DNA from: Amycolatopsis pretoriensis | GTDB lineage: Bacteria; Actinomycetota; Actinomycetes; Mycobacteriales; Pseudonocardiaceae | Direction: 5' to 3' | Assembly: GCF_900107925.1 (NCBI RefSeq) | Contig: NZ_FNUJ01000009.1 | Span: 62,001 to 126,000 of the forward strand | DNA: 64,000 bases | Part shown: positions 25,075 through 32,623 of the stretch, piece after piece | Position numbering within the stretch: the stretch's first letter is position 1 | Layout: each line of letters begins with the position of its first letter | The notes under the pieces: model-generated | The model's database searches: none | The model's input: the letters and a program-made list of their open reading frames with translations, nothing else | Told to the model about the DNA's origin: nothing | Program-made: the position numbers and the translations under genes

Positions 25075-25527
25075 TCAGCCGGTGATGCCCGAACAAGGGC
25101 GGGTGCGCAGGTCGTCGACGTAGTCCGCGGGCGCTCCGGCGGCCTCCGCGGCGTCGGCCAGCACGCCCAGGTACCGGGCCGACGGCAGACCGCCCTCGTA
25201 GGCGTCCAGGACGTACAGCCAGGCCAGCGCCGAGCCGTCCATCGTCTGCACCCGCAGCCGGATCTTCGAGTGGATCCCGAGCTCGCCGCCTTCCCAGCGG
25301 TCCAGCCCGGTCTCGTCCAGCGACGTCACGTCGTACAACACGACGAAGACCCGGGAACCCGGGTCCTCGACGATCGTCGCCAGGGCACCTTCCCAGCCGA
25401 GGTCCTCGCCGCCGAAGGTCAGGCGCCACCCCTCCAGCCAGCCGGTGCCGGCCATCGGAGAGTGCGGCGCGCGCTCCAGCATCTGGGCGGGCTCCATGTT
25501 CGATCCGTACGCGGCATACAACGGCAC
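25075..25527 (-). CDS. Gamma-glutamylcyclotransferase-fold protein
   Basis: The 150-residue protein opens with PLYAAYGSNM, the YGSN substrate loop of the GGCT/AIG2-like fold. GRYLGVLADAA-like C-terminal helices complete the domain. Family members cyclise gamma-glutamyl amines to 5-oxoproline or act as gamma-glutamylamine cyclotransferases; the actual substrate is unknown. GTG at 25527 is chosen because TACGCT (25539-25534) lies exactly six bases before it, a leaderless layout. ATG 25548 is in frame but would place that -10 inside the gene. I recall a similar protein (Rv3304) beside lpdA in M. tuberculosis. It is divergent from lpdA. Confidence 0.78.
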   Translation of the reverse strand: MPLYAAYGSNMEPAQMLERAPHSPMAGTGWLEGWRLTFGGEDLGWEGALATIVEDPGSRVFVVLYDVTSLDETGLDRWEGGELGIHSKIRLRVQTMDGSALAWLYVLDAYEGGLPSARYLGVLADAAEAAGAPADYVDDLRTRPCSGITG

Positions 25528-25654
25528 GCCGACAGCGTAGCGACCCATCGCTGACCCGAGTGGACGCACTCGCCGTGTTCGCCCACTTCAGTGTCCGGTC
25601 ACCTTCGCCGCGTACGGTGAGAGCACCGCACGGACAGCCTTGAGGAGGACCCAG

Positions 25655-27055
25655 GTGACCAGGATCGTGATCATGGGCGGGGGCCCGGCCGGCTACGAAG
25701 CCGCGCTGGTCGCGGCCCAGCACGGAGCCGACGTCACGATCGTCGAGAAGGACGGCCTGGGTGGCGCGTGCGTCCTCTACGACTGCGTTCCCTCGAAGAC
25801 GTTCATCGCCTCCTCCGGGGCCCTCGCGAAGATGCACGACCTCGGCGAGCTCGGCATCAACACCGACCTGGCCGACACCAGCGTCGACCTCCCGACCGTG
25901 CACGGCCGCGTGAAGGGCCTCGCGCTCGCCCAGTCCGCCGACATCCGCGCCCGCGTCCAGCGCGAAGGCGTCCGCGTCATCGCCGGCGAAGCGCGCTTCT
26001 GCGACGAAGAGCCCGGCCTCGCGACCCACAAGGTCGCCGTCACGACGGCCGAGGGCACCGAGAAGCTGCCCGCCGACGTCGTCCTCATCGCCACCGGGGC
26101 CACCCCGCGCGTCCTGCCCGGCGCGGTGCCCGACGGCGAGCGCATCCTCGACTGGCGCCAGCTCTACGAGCTGCAGGAGCTGCCCGAGCACCTCGCCGTG
26201 ATCGGCTCGGGCGTCACCGGCGCCGAGTTCGCGTCCGCCTACACCGAAATGGGCGTCAAGGTCACCGTCGTGTCCAGCCGCGACCGCGTTCTCCCGCACG
26301 AGGACGCCGACGCCGCCGCCGTGCTCGAGGAGGTCTTCTCCCAGCGCGGCACGACCGTCGCGAAGCAGGCGCGCGCCGACCGCGTCGAGCGCACCGAAAA
26401 GGGCGTCGAGATCTTCCTCGCCGACGGCCGCGTGATCGAAGCCAGCCACGCGCTGATGACCGTCGGGTCGGTCCCGAACACCAAGGACATCGGCCTCGAC
26501 AAGGTCGGCATCTCACCCGGCCCCGGCGGGTTCATCACCGTCGACCGCGTCTCGCGCACCTCCGTTCCCGGGATCTACGCCGCCGGCGACTGCACCGGCG
26601 TGCTCATGCTGGCCTCGGTGGCGAGCATGCAGGGCCGCATCGCGATGTGGCACGCGCTGGGCGAGGGCGTCGCGCCGATCAAGCTCAAGACCGTCGCCGC
26701 CAACGTGTTCACCCACCCGGAGATCGCCACCGTCGGCATCAGCCAGCAGGCGATCGACTCCGGCGAGGTGCCCGCGCGCACCATCATGCTGCCCCTGGCC
26801 ACCAACGCGCGCGCGAAGATGGAGGGCCTCCGCCGAGGCTTCGTGAAGCTGTTCTGCCGCCCCGCCACCGGCGTGGTCGTCGGTGGAGTCGTCGTGGCGC
26901 CGCAGGCGAGCGAGCTCATCCTCCCCATCGCGCTCGCCGTCCAGAACCAGCTCACAGTGGACCACCTGGCACTGACATTTTCGGTGTACCCGTCGCTGTC
27001 GGGCTCGATCACCGAGGCCGGGCGCCAGCTCATGCGCCACGACGATCTCGACTGA
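25655..27055 (+). CDS. lpdA: LpdA-type NAD(P)H quinone reductase / dihydrolipoamide dehydrogenase-like flavoprotein
   Basis: The 466-residue pyridine-nucleotide-disulfide oxidoreductase has FAD-binding GGGPAGYEAA, NAD(P)-binding VIGSGVTGAEFASAY, and YAAGDCTG before the dimerisation domain. It closely follows the M. tuberculosis LpdA (Rv3303c) pattern as I recall it. Here GGACVLYDCVPSK keeps both redox-type cysteines (C39 and C44), whereas I recall GGAAVLDDC in the mycobacterial protein. The C-terminal His-Glu dyad of true lipoamide dehydrogenases is absent (FSVYPSLSGSITEA). A quinone reductase is the likelier activity. The start is GTG at 25655 with AGGAGG six bases before. Confidence 0.88.
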   Translation: MTRIVIMGGGPAGYEAALVAAQHGADVTIVEKDGLGGACVLYDCVPSKTFIASSGALAKMHDLGELGINTDLADTSVDLPTVHGRVKGLALAQSADIRARVQREGVRVIAGEARFCDEEPGLATHKVAVTTAEGTEKLPADVVLIATGATPRVLPGAVPDGERILDWRQLYELQELPEHLAVIGSGVTGAEFASAYTEMGVKVTVVSSRDRVLPHEDADAAAVLEEVFSQRGTTVAKQARADRVERTEKGVEIFLADGRVIEASHALMTVGSVPNTKDIGLDKVGISPGPGGFITVDRVSRTSVPGIYAAGDCTGVLMLASVASMQGRIAMWHALGEGVAPIKLKTVAANVFTHPEIATVGISQQAIDSGEVPARTIMLPLATNARAKMEGLRRGFVKLFCRPATGVVVGGVVVAPQASELILPIALAVQNQLTVDHLALTFSVYPSLSGSITEAGRQLMRHDDLD

Positions 27056-27128
27056 GATCGGTAGGCAACCCGTCGCGCCCCGTCGCGTCTTGTCGGGTGT
27101 ACGGCTGAAGGACGCGAAGGGTGCGAAG

Positions 27129-27587
27129 GTGCGCAAGACGGTGGTTTTCGTTGTGGCAGCGGTGATCGGGGCGACGACGCTGGCGGGTCCGGCGCAGGCG
27201 CAGCAGAGCACGGTCCCGGCTCCGAGCGGCGCGCCGGCCAAGGGCAGCGTCCAGCTCAACGTCAACACCGCGATCAACCGGACGCTCGTGGACAAGTACG
27301 TCCGCGACGCACCGAACGTCGCGCTCGCGAAGTGCGAAGGCGCTTCGCCCGCGTTCTCCTCGCCGGCGCTGACGTTCTCCAACTACACGCCGGGGCCGTT
27401 CATGGGCACCGACGCGAACATCAGCGCCGACGCCGCGCTCAACCCGGGCACCGCGGCCGGGACGTACCCGCTGACCGTCACCTGCGGCGACCAGACGTAC
27501 CGCACGCAGTTCACGGTGCCCGCGCCGCAGGTATCGAAAGTGCCGTCCGGTGCCGCGAAAGCCGGCGACGGCAGCATGGCCGGCTGA
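27129..27587 (+). CDS. Secreted protein with one disulfide-type domain
   Basis: The 152-residue product has a signal peptide (1-25, ending AQA). Its single domain has two cysteines (C69, C119) framed by TYPLTVTCGDQTYRTQFTV, a small beta-sandwich look. The tail QVSKVPSGAAKAGDGSMAG parallels the tail of the next secreted protein (QVTKVPAGAPQTGG), so the two are probably paralogues. This copy has lost or never had the TG motif and membrane helix, so it should be released or held by other means. The start is GTG at 27129 with AAGG eight bases before. A strong terminator follows. Confidence 0.7.
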   Translation: MRKTVVFVVAAVIGATTLAGPAQAQQSTVPAPSGAPAKGSVQLNVNTAINRTLVDKYVRDAPNVALAKCEGASPAFSSPALTFSNYTPGPFMGTDANISADAALNPGTAAGTYPLTVTCGDQTYRTQFTVPAPQVSKVPSGAAKAGDGSMAG

Positions 27588-27602
27588 TTCTTCTATTGCG
27601 CG

Positions 27603-27639
27603 AAAGCCGCCCCGGAGCTCGGCTCCGGGGCGGTTTTTT
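27603..27639 (+). terminator. Strong intrinsic terminator
   Basis: CCGCCCCGGAG (27607-27617) pairs perfectly with CTCCGGGGCGG (27623-27633) around a five-base loop, followed by six T (27634-27639) and preceded by AAA. It ends the message of the first secreted protein. The rest of the gap to 27809 has no clear gene; GGAGTACATAAG near 27715-27726 may be promoter sequence for the next gene. Confidence 0.92.
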
Positions 27640-27809
27640 CTTCTGTTCCCGCCGGACGGTTTCGCGACTGTTTCGTGACCTTCGCGCGCAACCTCCCGCA
27701 GGTGGGGACGTCTTGGAGTACATAAGCAAGCGGACGAAGCCGAAGCGGGGGCGACTGTGGCGGAGTCCGCGGAATTGCTTTGTCCATTCATTTGCCAGGG
27801 GAGAAAAGA

Positions 27810-28388
27810 ATGAAGAACACCGCTGTCGTCGCGGGCATCGCCGTGGCCTTCCTCGTCCTCGCGCCCGGTGCGGCGCTCGCGAGCACCGCGCCGAGCACGA
27901 GCACGAGCGCGACCCCCGAGCCGGGCACCACCGCCAAGCCGGCCGCTCCCAAGCTCACCATCACCCCGCGCCACGGCGTGCCCGGCACGGAGCTCCGGAT
28001 CACCGCCGAGTGCGACGGCGAGGCGTATGTCACCTCCAGAGCGGTCGACGCCTTCGCCACCGGGACCGGCCCGAACGGCTCGGTCCGGGCCTACGTCGGG
28101 ACCGTGCGCGATGTCCGCGCCGGCGAGTACCCCGTCAACCTGCGCTGCCACCCGCGGGACGGCCGCCCCGACACCTTCGTCGACGTGGCGTTCGTCGTGG
28201 ACCGCGTGGCCGCCAAGGCGCCGGGCGCCAAGCAGGTGACCAAGGTGCCGGCGGGTGCGCCGCAGACCGGCGGCACGGACGGCCCGGTCTACGACTCCGG
28301 CACACCGCTCGCGGCCGCGGCCGCCATGGGCGTGCTCGCGGCCGGCGGCGGCGGTCTGGTGCTGGCCCGGCGGGTCCGCCGCCGCTGA
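27810..28388 (+). CDS. Cell-wall-sorted surface protein, probable class F sortase substrate
   Basis: The 192-residue protein has a signal peptide (1-25), a Thr/Ser/Pro linker and a domain with C68 and C113. The C-terminal sorting-like region consists of KVPAGAPQTGG (145-155), a short polar spacer, a hydrophobic helix (about 167-187) and the basic tail RRVRRR. APQTG resembles an LPXTG motif with Leu replaced by Ala. The class F sortase gene lies 85 bases downstream, so this is its obvious candidate substrate (inference). The ATG at 27810 follows AGGGGAG. Its domain and tail match the protein encoded just upstream. Confidence 0.72.
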   Translation: MKNTAVVAGIAVAFLVLAPGAALASTAPSTSTSATPEPGTTAKPAAPKLTITPRHGVPGTELRITAECDGEAYVTSRAVDAFATGTGPNGSVRAYVGTVRDVRAGEYPVNLRCHPRDGRPDTFVDVAFVVDRVAAKAPGAKQVTKVPAGAPQTGGTDGPVYDSGTPLAAAAAMGVLAAGGGGLVLARRVRRR

Positions 28389-28412
28389 CCTCCCGAGGGG
28401 GAGCGGGGGTAG

Positions 28413-28448
28413 CGTCTGGGCGGCCCGGCGGATCGGGCCGCCCAGACG
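28413..28448 (+). terminator. Hairpin between surface protein and sortase genes
   Basis: CGTCTGGGCGGCCC (28413-28426) and its exact inverted copy (28435-28448) form a 14-bp stem with an eight-base loop. No T-run follows. It may reduce read-through into the sortase gene or protect the upstream mRNA end. Confidence 0.6.
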
Positions 28449-28473
28449 TGTAACCCGTGAGAAGGGGGAGCAC

Positions 28474-29112
28474 ATGACGACGAGGACCACCGGCCGCCGG
28501 GGGTACTGGATCGCGCTGATCGTGGCGCTGCTGGCCGCGTTGGTGGTGCTGGCGCTGACGCTCGGCGGCGACCCCGCGCCGTCGACCGCGCAACCGCCGC
28601 CCGCGCAGCCGGTCGTGGTCGACCCGGAACCCGCTTCCGGTGCGGTCGCCGCGTTGCCGAAGTCGGACCCGGTTTCGATCGACATCCCGAAGATCGGCGC
28701 GCACTCGACGCTGGTGCCGCTGGGCGTCAACGCGGACGACACGATCCAGGTGCCGCCGGTGACGACGCCGCTGCAGGCGGGCTGGTACACGTACGCGCCG
28801 ACACCGGGCGAGATCGGCCCGGCCGTCGTCCTCGGGCACGTCGACGGCAACCACCAGAAGGGCATTTTCTTCCGGCTCAAGGAACTGGCCGCCGGCGACC
28901 GCGTCTCGATCGCGCGGAAGGACGGCACGACGGCGCTGTTCGAGGTGACGAAGGTGCACCAGGTGCCGAAGCAGGAGTTCGAAAAGGAGGGTGTCTACGA
29001 CGACACCCCCGGTCCCGAACTGCGGCTGATCACCTGCGGCGGCGTGTTCGACCGGAGCGCGCACAACTACGTCGACAACATCGTCGTGTACGCCCGCCTC
29101 ATCGGGGGTTGA
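28474..29112 (+). CDS. Class F sortase
   Basis: The 212-residue membrane-anchored transpeptidase has an N-terminal transmembrane helix (about 11-30) and a proline-rich linker. The sortase beta-barrel (about 65-212) carries catalytic His122 (VVLGHVDG), Cys188 (LRLITCGG) and Arg194 (FDRSAH). Sortases cleave a surface protein at its sorting motif and attach it to the wall. Class F is the short actinobacterial group, often single and poorly characterised. The ATG at 28474 has GGGGGAG directly upstream. Two related secreted proteins precede it, one with a sorting-like tail. Confidence 0.88.
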   Translation: MTTRTTGRRGYWIALIVALLAALVVLALTLGGDPAPSTAQPPPAQPVVVDPEPASGAVAALPKSDPVSIDIPKIGAHSTLVPLGVNADDTIQVPPVTTPLQAGWYTYAPTPGEIGPAVVLGHVDGNHQKGIFFRLKELAAGDRVSIARKDGTTALFEVTKVHQVPKQEFEKEGVYDDTPGPELRLITCGGVFDRSAHNYVDNIVVYARLIGG

Positions 29113-29201
29113 GAGTCCTTCGGCCCTGGTTTTGTCGGTGGTGGGTGCCAGACTGTGTCGGCCGTCACCCGAGGCGGCGCGGACGAGGGTTGGGAGTCGA
29201 C

Positions 29202-30005
29202 ATGTTGTTCCGGGACGAGCGGTGGCCTGACGGCACGCCCAGCTGGGTGGACCTGATGGTGCCCGATCAGGCGAAAGCGGTGGCGTTCTACAGCGGCCTG
29301 TTCGGCTGGGACGTGCAGACGGGCGGGGAGGAGACCGGCTTCTACGGCATGGCGGAGCTGAGCGGCCGGCCGGTCGCCGGCATCGGCCAGATCCCGCCGG
29401 GGCAGGAGATGCCGCCGGTGTGGACGACGTACCTCTCGGTGTCCGACGTGGACAAGACCGCGGCGGCGATCACCGAGGCCGGCGGCCAGCTCGTGATGCC
29501 GGTGATGGAAGTGCTGAAGGAAGGCCGGATGGCGGTGGCGGCCGACCCGGCGGGCGCGGTGTTCGGGCTGTGGGAGCCGGGCCACCACCTGGGCACGCAG
29601 GTGACGGCGGCCCCGGGAACCCTGGCGTGGAACGAGTGCATGAGCCGCGACTACCCGGCGGCGAAGGCGTTCTACGAGCGGGTGTTCGGGTTCGGCTTCC
29701 AGGACCTGTCGAACGACGGCTTCACGTACGCGGTGCTGCTGATCGACGGCCGCCCGGTCGGGGGCTTGGGTGGGCTGCCGGAGTCGGTGCCGGCGGAGGT
29801 GCCGTCGAACTGGTCGACGTACTTCTCGGTGGCGGACGCGGACGCGAGCGCGGCCCGGGTGACCGAATTGGGTGGGCGCGTGCTGGACCAGCCGTTCGAT
29901 TCGCCTTATGGGCGGCAGGTTCGGGTGCTGGACGACCAGGGGGTGCCGTTCTTGGTCATCTCGCCGAACGAGCAGTCCGGGAAGCCGGAGGGCTGGGAGG
30001 ACTGA
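29202..30005 (+). CDS. VOC (glyoxalase-fold) protein with two domains
   Basis: The 267-residue soluble protein has two tandem vicinal-oxygen-chelate repeats (about 10-130 and 140-258). Each has a WxDLM or WNECMS strand, an FY..LFGW or FYERVFGFGF helix and a closing DPAGAVFGLWEP or DDQGVPFLVISPNE strand. The fold covers glyoxalases, dioxygenases and antibiotic-binding proteins; metal ligands are not clearly conserved, so the role stays open. The ATG at 29202 follows GGGAG by five bases; longer in-frame starts upstream lack an RBS. It converges with glpK. Confidence 0.8.
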   Translation: MLFRDERWPDGTPSWVDLMVPDQAKAVAFYSGLFGWDVQTGGEETGFYGMAELSGRPVAGIGQIPPGQEMPPVWTTYLSVSDVDKTAAAITEAGGQLVMPVMEVLKEGRMAVAADPAGAVFGLWEPGHHLGTQVTAAPGTLAWNECMSRDYPAAKAFYERVFGFGFQDLSNDGFTYAVLLIDGRPVGGLGGLPESVPAEVPSNWSTYFSVADADASAARVTELGGRVLDQPFDSPYGRQVRVLDDQGVPFLVISPNEQSGKPEGWED

Positions 30006-30092
30006 GAGGTCGGCGGGCCGGTCGGGGCGGGCCGGCCGGTCGCGCGGCTGTCGGGCCGGAGGCACCTGACCGGCGCCCCCGACCCGTCGCCG

Positions 30093-31607
30093 TCAGTCCT
30101 CGTCCTCCACCCAGTCGAACGTCTTCGTCACGGCCTTCTTCCAGTTCCGGTACTCCCGCTCGCGGCGGGAGTCGTCCATCGCCGGGTCCCACTGCTTGTC
30201 CTGGGCCCAGTTGTTGCGGATGTCGTCCTCGGACTCCCAGAACCCGACCGCCAGCCCGGCCGCGTACGCCGCGCCCAGGGCCGTTGTCTCGTTCACCACC
30301 GGGCGGATCACCGGCACGCCGAGGATGTCCGCCTGGAACTGCATCAGCAGCTCGTTGACCACCATGCCGCCGTCCACCTTGAGCGACTTCAGCGGGACAC
30401 CCGAGTCGGCGTTCATCGCGTCGATCACCTCGCGGGACTGGAACGCCGTCGCCTCCAGGACCGCCCGCGCGAGGTGTCCCTTGTTGACGAACCGGGTGAG
30501 CCCGACGATCGCGCCGCGGGCGTCGGATCGCCAGTAAGGAGCGAACAGACCCGAGAACGCCGGGACGAAGTACGCGCCGCCGTTGTCCTCGACGCCGCGC
30601 GCGTGCTCCTCGATCTCGGCCGCCGTCGTGATCATGCCCAGGTTGTCGCGCAGCCACTGCACCAGCGACCCCGTCACCGCGATGGATCCCTCCAGCGCGT
30701 ACACCGTGTCGTTCGAGCCGATCTTGTAGCAGACCGTCGTGAGCAGCCCGTTCTGCGACATCACCTTCTCGGTGCCGGTGTTGAGCAGCATGAAGTTGCC
30801 GGTGCCGTAGGTGTTCTTGGCTTCCCCGGGCGAAAGGCAGGCCTGGCCGAACGTCGCCGCTTGCTGGTCACCGAGGATGCCCGCGATCGGCACGCCCGCC
30901 AGCGCGCCCTTCTCGCGGACCTTGCCGTACTCCTCCGACGACGACCGGATCTCCGGCAGCATCGACAGCGGGATGCCCATCTCGCCGGCGATCCCCTCGT
31001 CCCACTGCAGAGTGTCGAGGTCCATCAGCATCGTGCGCGACGCGTTGGTCGGGTCGGTGACGTGCACGCCGCCGTCGGCGCCGCCCGTCATGTTCCACAG
31101 CACCCACGTGTCCATGTTGCCGAAGATCAGGTCACCGGCTTCGGCCTTCTCACGCGCGCCTTCGACGTTGTCGAGGATCCACTTGATCTTCGGCCCCGAG
31201 AAGTACGTCGCGAGCGGGAGCCCGACCTTGTCGCGGTAGCGCTCCTGGCCGCCGCCGAGGTTGCCGAGCTCGGTGACGATCCGGTCGGTGCGGGTGTCCT
31301 GCCAGACGATCGCGTTGTACACCGGCTTGCCCGTCGTCTTGTCCCAGACGAGCGCGGTTTCACGCTGGTTGGTGATGCCGACCGCGGCGATGTCGCTGGC
31401 GTGGATGTCGGCCTTGGCGAGCGCGCCCGCGGCGACCTGGCGCGTGTTCTCCCAGATCTCCTCGGCGTTGTGCTCGACCCAGCCCGCCTTCGGGAAGATC
31501 TGCTCGTGCTCGCGCTGGTCGACCGAGACGACGCGGCCTTCGTGGTTGAAGATCATGCACCGGGTCGAGGTGGTGCCCTGGTCGATCGCGGCTACGTACG
31601 AAGTCAT
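30093..31607 (-). CDS. glpK: Glycerol kinase
   Basis: The 504-residue FGGY kinase phosphorylates glycerol to glycerol-3-phosphate with ATP. It starts YVAAIDQGTTSTRCMIF (phosphate-1 loop) and includes AVGITNQRET, the signature GGAYFVPAFSGLFAPYWRSDARG, and LKVDGGMVVNELLMQFQADILG with the ADP-binding region. Length and motifs are canonical. It lies 30 bases downstream of the aquaglyceroporin gene on the same strand, forming a glpF-glpK operon opposite glpD. Confidence 0.96.
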   Translation of the reverse strand: MTSYVAAIDQGTTSTRCMIFNHEGRVVSVDQREHEQIFPKAGWVEHNAEEIWENTRQVAAGALAKADIHASDIAAVGITNQRETALVWDKTTGKPVYNAIVWQDTRTDRIVTELGNLGGGQERYRDKVGLPLATYFSGPKIKWILDNVEGAREKAEAGDLIFGNMDTWVLWNMTGGADGGVHVTDPTNASRTMLMDLDTLQWDEGIAGEMGIPLSMLPEIRSSSEEYGKVREKGALAGVPIAGILGDQQAATFGQACLSPGEAKNTYGTGNFMLLNTGTEKVMSQNGLLTTVCYKIGSNDTVYALEGSIAVTGSLVQWLRDNLGMITTAAEIEEHARGVEDNGGAYFVPAFSGLFAPYWRSDARGAIVGLTRFVNKGHLARAVLEATAFQSREVIDAMNADSGVPLKSLKVDGGMVVNELLMQFQADILGVPVIRPVVNETTALGAAYAAGLAVGFWESEDDIRNNWAQDKQWDPAMDDSRREREYRNWKKAVTKTFDWVEDED

Positions 31608-31637
31608 GTGTGCTCCAGGAATCCGTTGGGGAGGCGA

Positions 31638-32387
31638 TCAGGTCAGGTTGTGCACGCCGAGGTAGAGCAACGCGGCCAGCGCGCCGCCGACGAGCGGGCC
31701 GACGACCGGGATCCAGGAGTAGCCCCAGTTGGCGTTGCCCTTGTTCTTGATCGGCAGCAGGAACGCGTACGCGATGCGCGGGCCGAGGTCGCGCGCCGGG
31801 TTGATGGCGTAGCCCGTCGGCCCGCCGAGCGAGGTGCCGATCACGAGCACCACGAACGAGACACCCGCGTAACCGAGCGCGGAGTTGCCGAAGGTCGGCA
31901 CCCCGTCGCCGCCGGCCGCGGCCACCGGGCTGAGCAGGATCCAGGCCACCAGCACGAAGGTGCCGATGATCTCGGTGACGAGGTTCCAGACGGTGTTCGG
32001 GATCTGCGGTGCGGTGGAGAAGATGCCGAGCGTGTTCTCGGGTTCGGGGTGGTCGTCGAACTGCAGCTTGTAGGCCGCCCAGCAGAGGACGGCGCCGAGG
32101 ATTGCGCCGACCATCTCACCGATGAAGTAGAACGGGACGTCGGACCACGGCGTCTTGCCCGAAATCGCCAGGCCGAGGGTGACCGCGGGGTTGAGGTGCG
32201 CGCCGGTCGGCGCGGCGATGCTGGCGCCGGTGAAGACCGCGAACGCCCAGCCGAAGTTGATGAAGAGGATTCCGCCGTTGTTGCCGTTGGTCTTGCGGAG
32301 CACGTGGTTCGCGACCACACCTGTGCCGAGCACGATCAGCGCGGCCGTTCCCAGTATTTCCCAGACGATTATTGCCCCAGCACTCAC
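31638..32387 (-). CDS. glpF: Glycerol uptake facilitator (aquaglyceroporin)
   Basis: The 249-residue MIP-family channel has six transmembrane helices and two half-helix loops, HLNPAVT (N66) and AINPARDLGPR. The aspartate after the second NPAR marks glycerol-conducting rather than water-only channels. It passes glycerol into the cell for GlpK. GTG at 32387 is chosen because GGAGGTG lies six bases before it and the helix prediction starts there. A longer in-frame ATG at 32522 would add a hydrophilic leader not expected in the family. Confidence 0.93.
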   Translation of the reverse strand: MSAGAIIVWEILGTAALIVLGTGVVANHVLRKTNGNNGGILFINFGWAFAVFTGASIAAPTGAHLNPAVTLGLAISGKTPWSDVPFYFIGEMVGAILGAVLCWAAYKLQFDDHPEPENTLGIFSTAPQIPNTVWNLVTEIIGTFVLVAWILLSPVAAAGGDGVPTFGNSALGYAGVSFVVLVIGTSLGGPTGYAINPARDLGPRIAYAFLLPIKNKGNANWGYSWIPVVGPLVGGALAALLYLGVHNLT

Positions 32388-32623
32388 CGCTGCACCTCCA
32401 CACTGGACACTCTGCGCAGGGTCGATCACGGCGTGCCACGGCACCGTTGCCGACCCACGTCGGGGGGACGTTACCGGTGTGCCGAAGATCATTCCAGGCA
32501 CCGGGTAGCCGAATCTTTTCAAGATCGATGATGGTTACGCCACACGTGTCATCCGCGAACGGGCGGAGGATCACCGGGTCGTGCGATGCTGGAAGCCTTC
32601 GCCGGTACGAGGAGGAATGTCAC
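32388..32623. promoter_or_regulatory. Divergent control region between glpFK and glpD
   Basis: This 236-base gap carries the RBS of both flanking operons (GGAGGTG for glpF, GGAGGA at 32611-32616 for glpD). ACACGTGT at 32542-32549 is a perfect eight-base dyad, extended as GACACGTGTGG on one strand. A glycerol-responsive regulator such as GylR would be expected here, but none is encoded in the window and its site is not proven. Confidence 0.4.
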
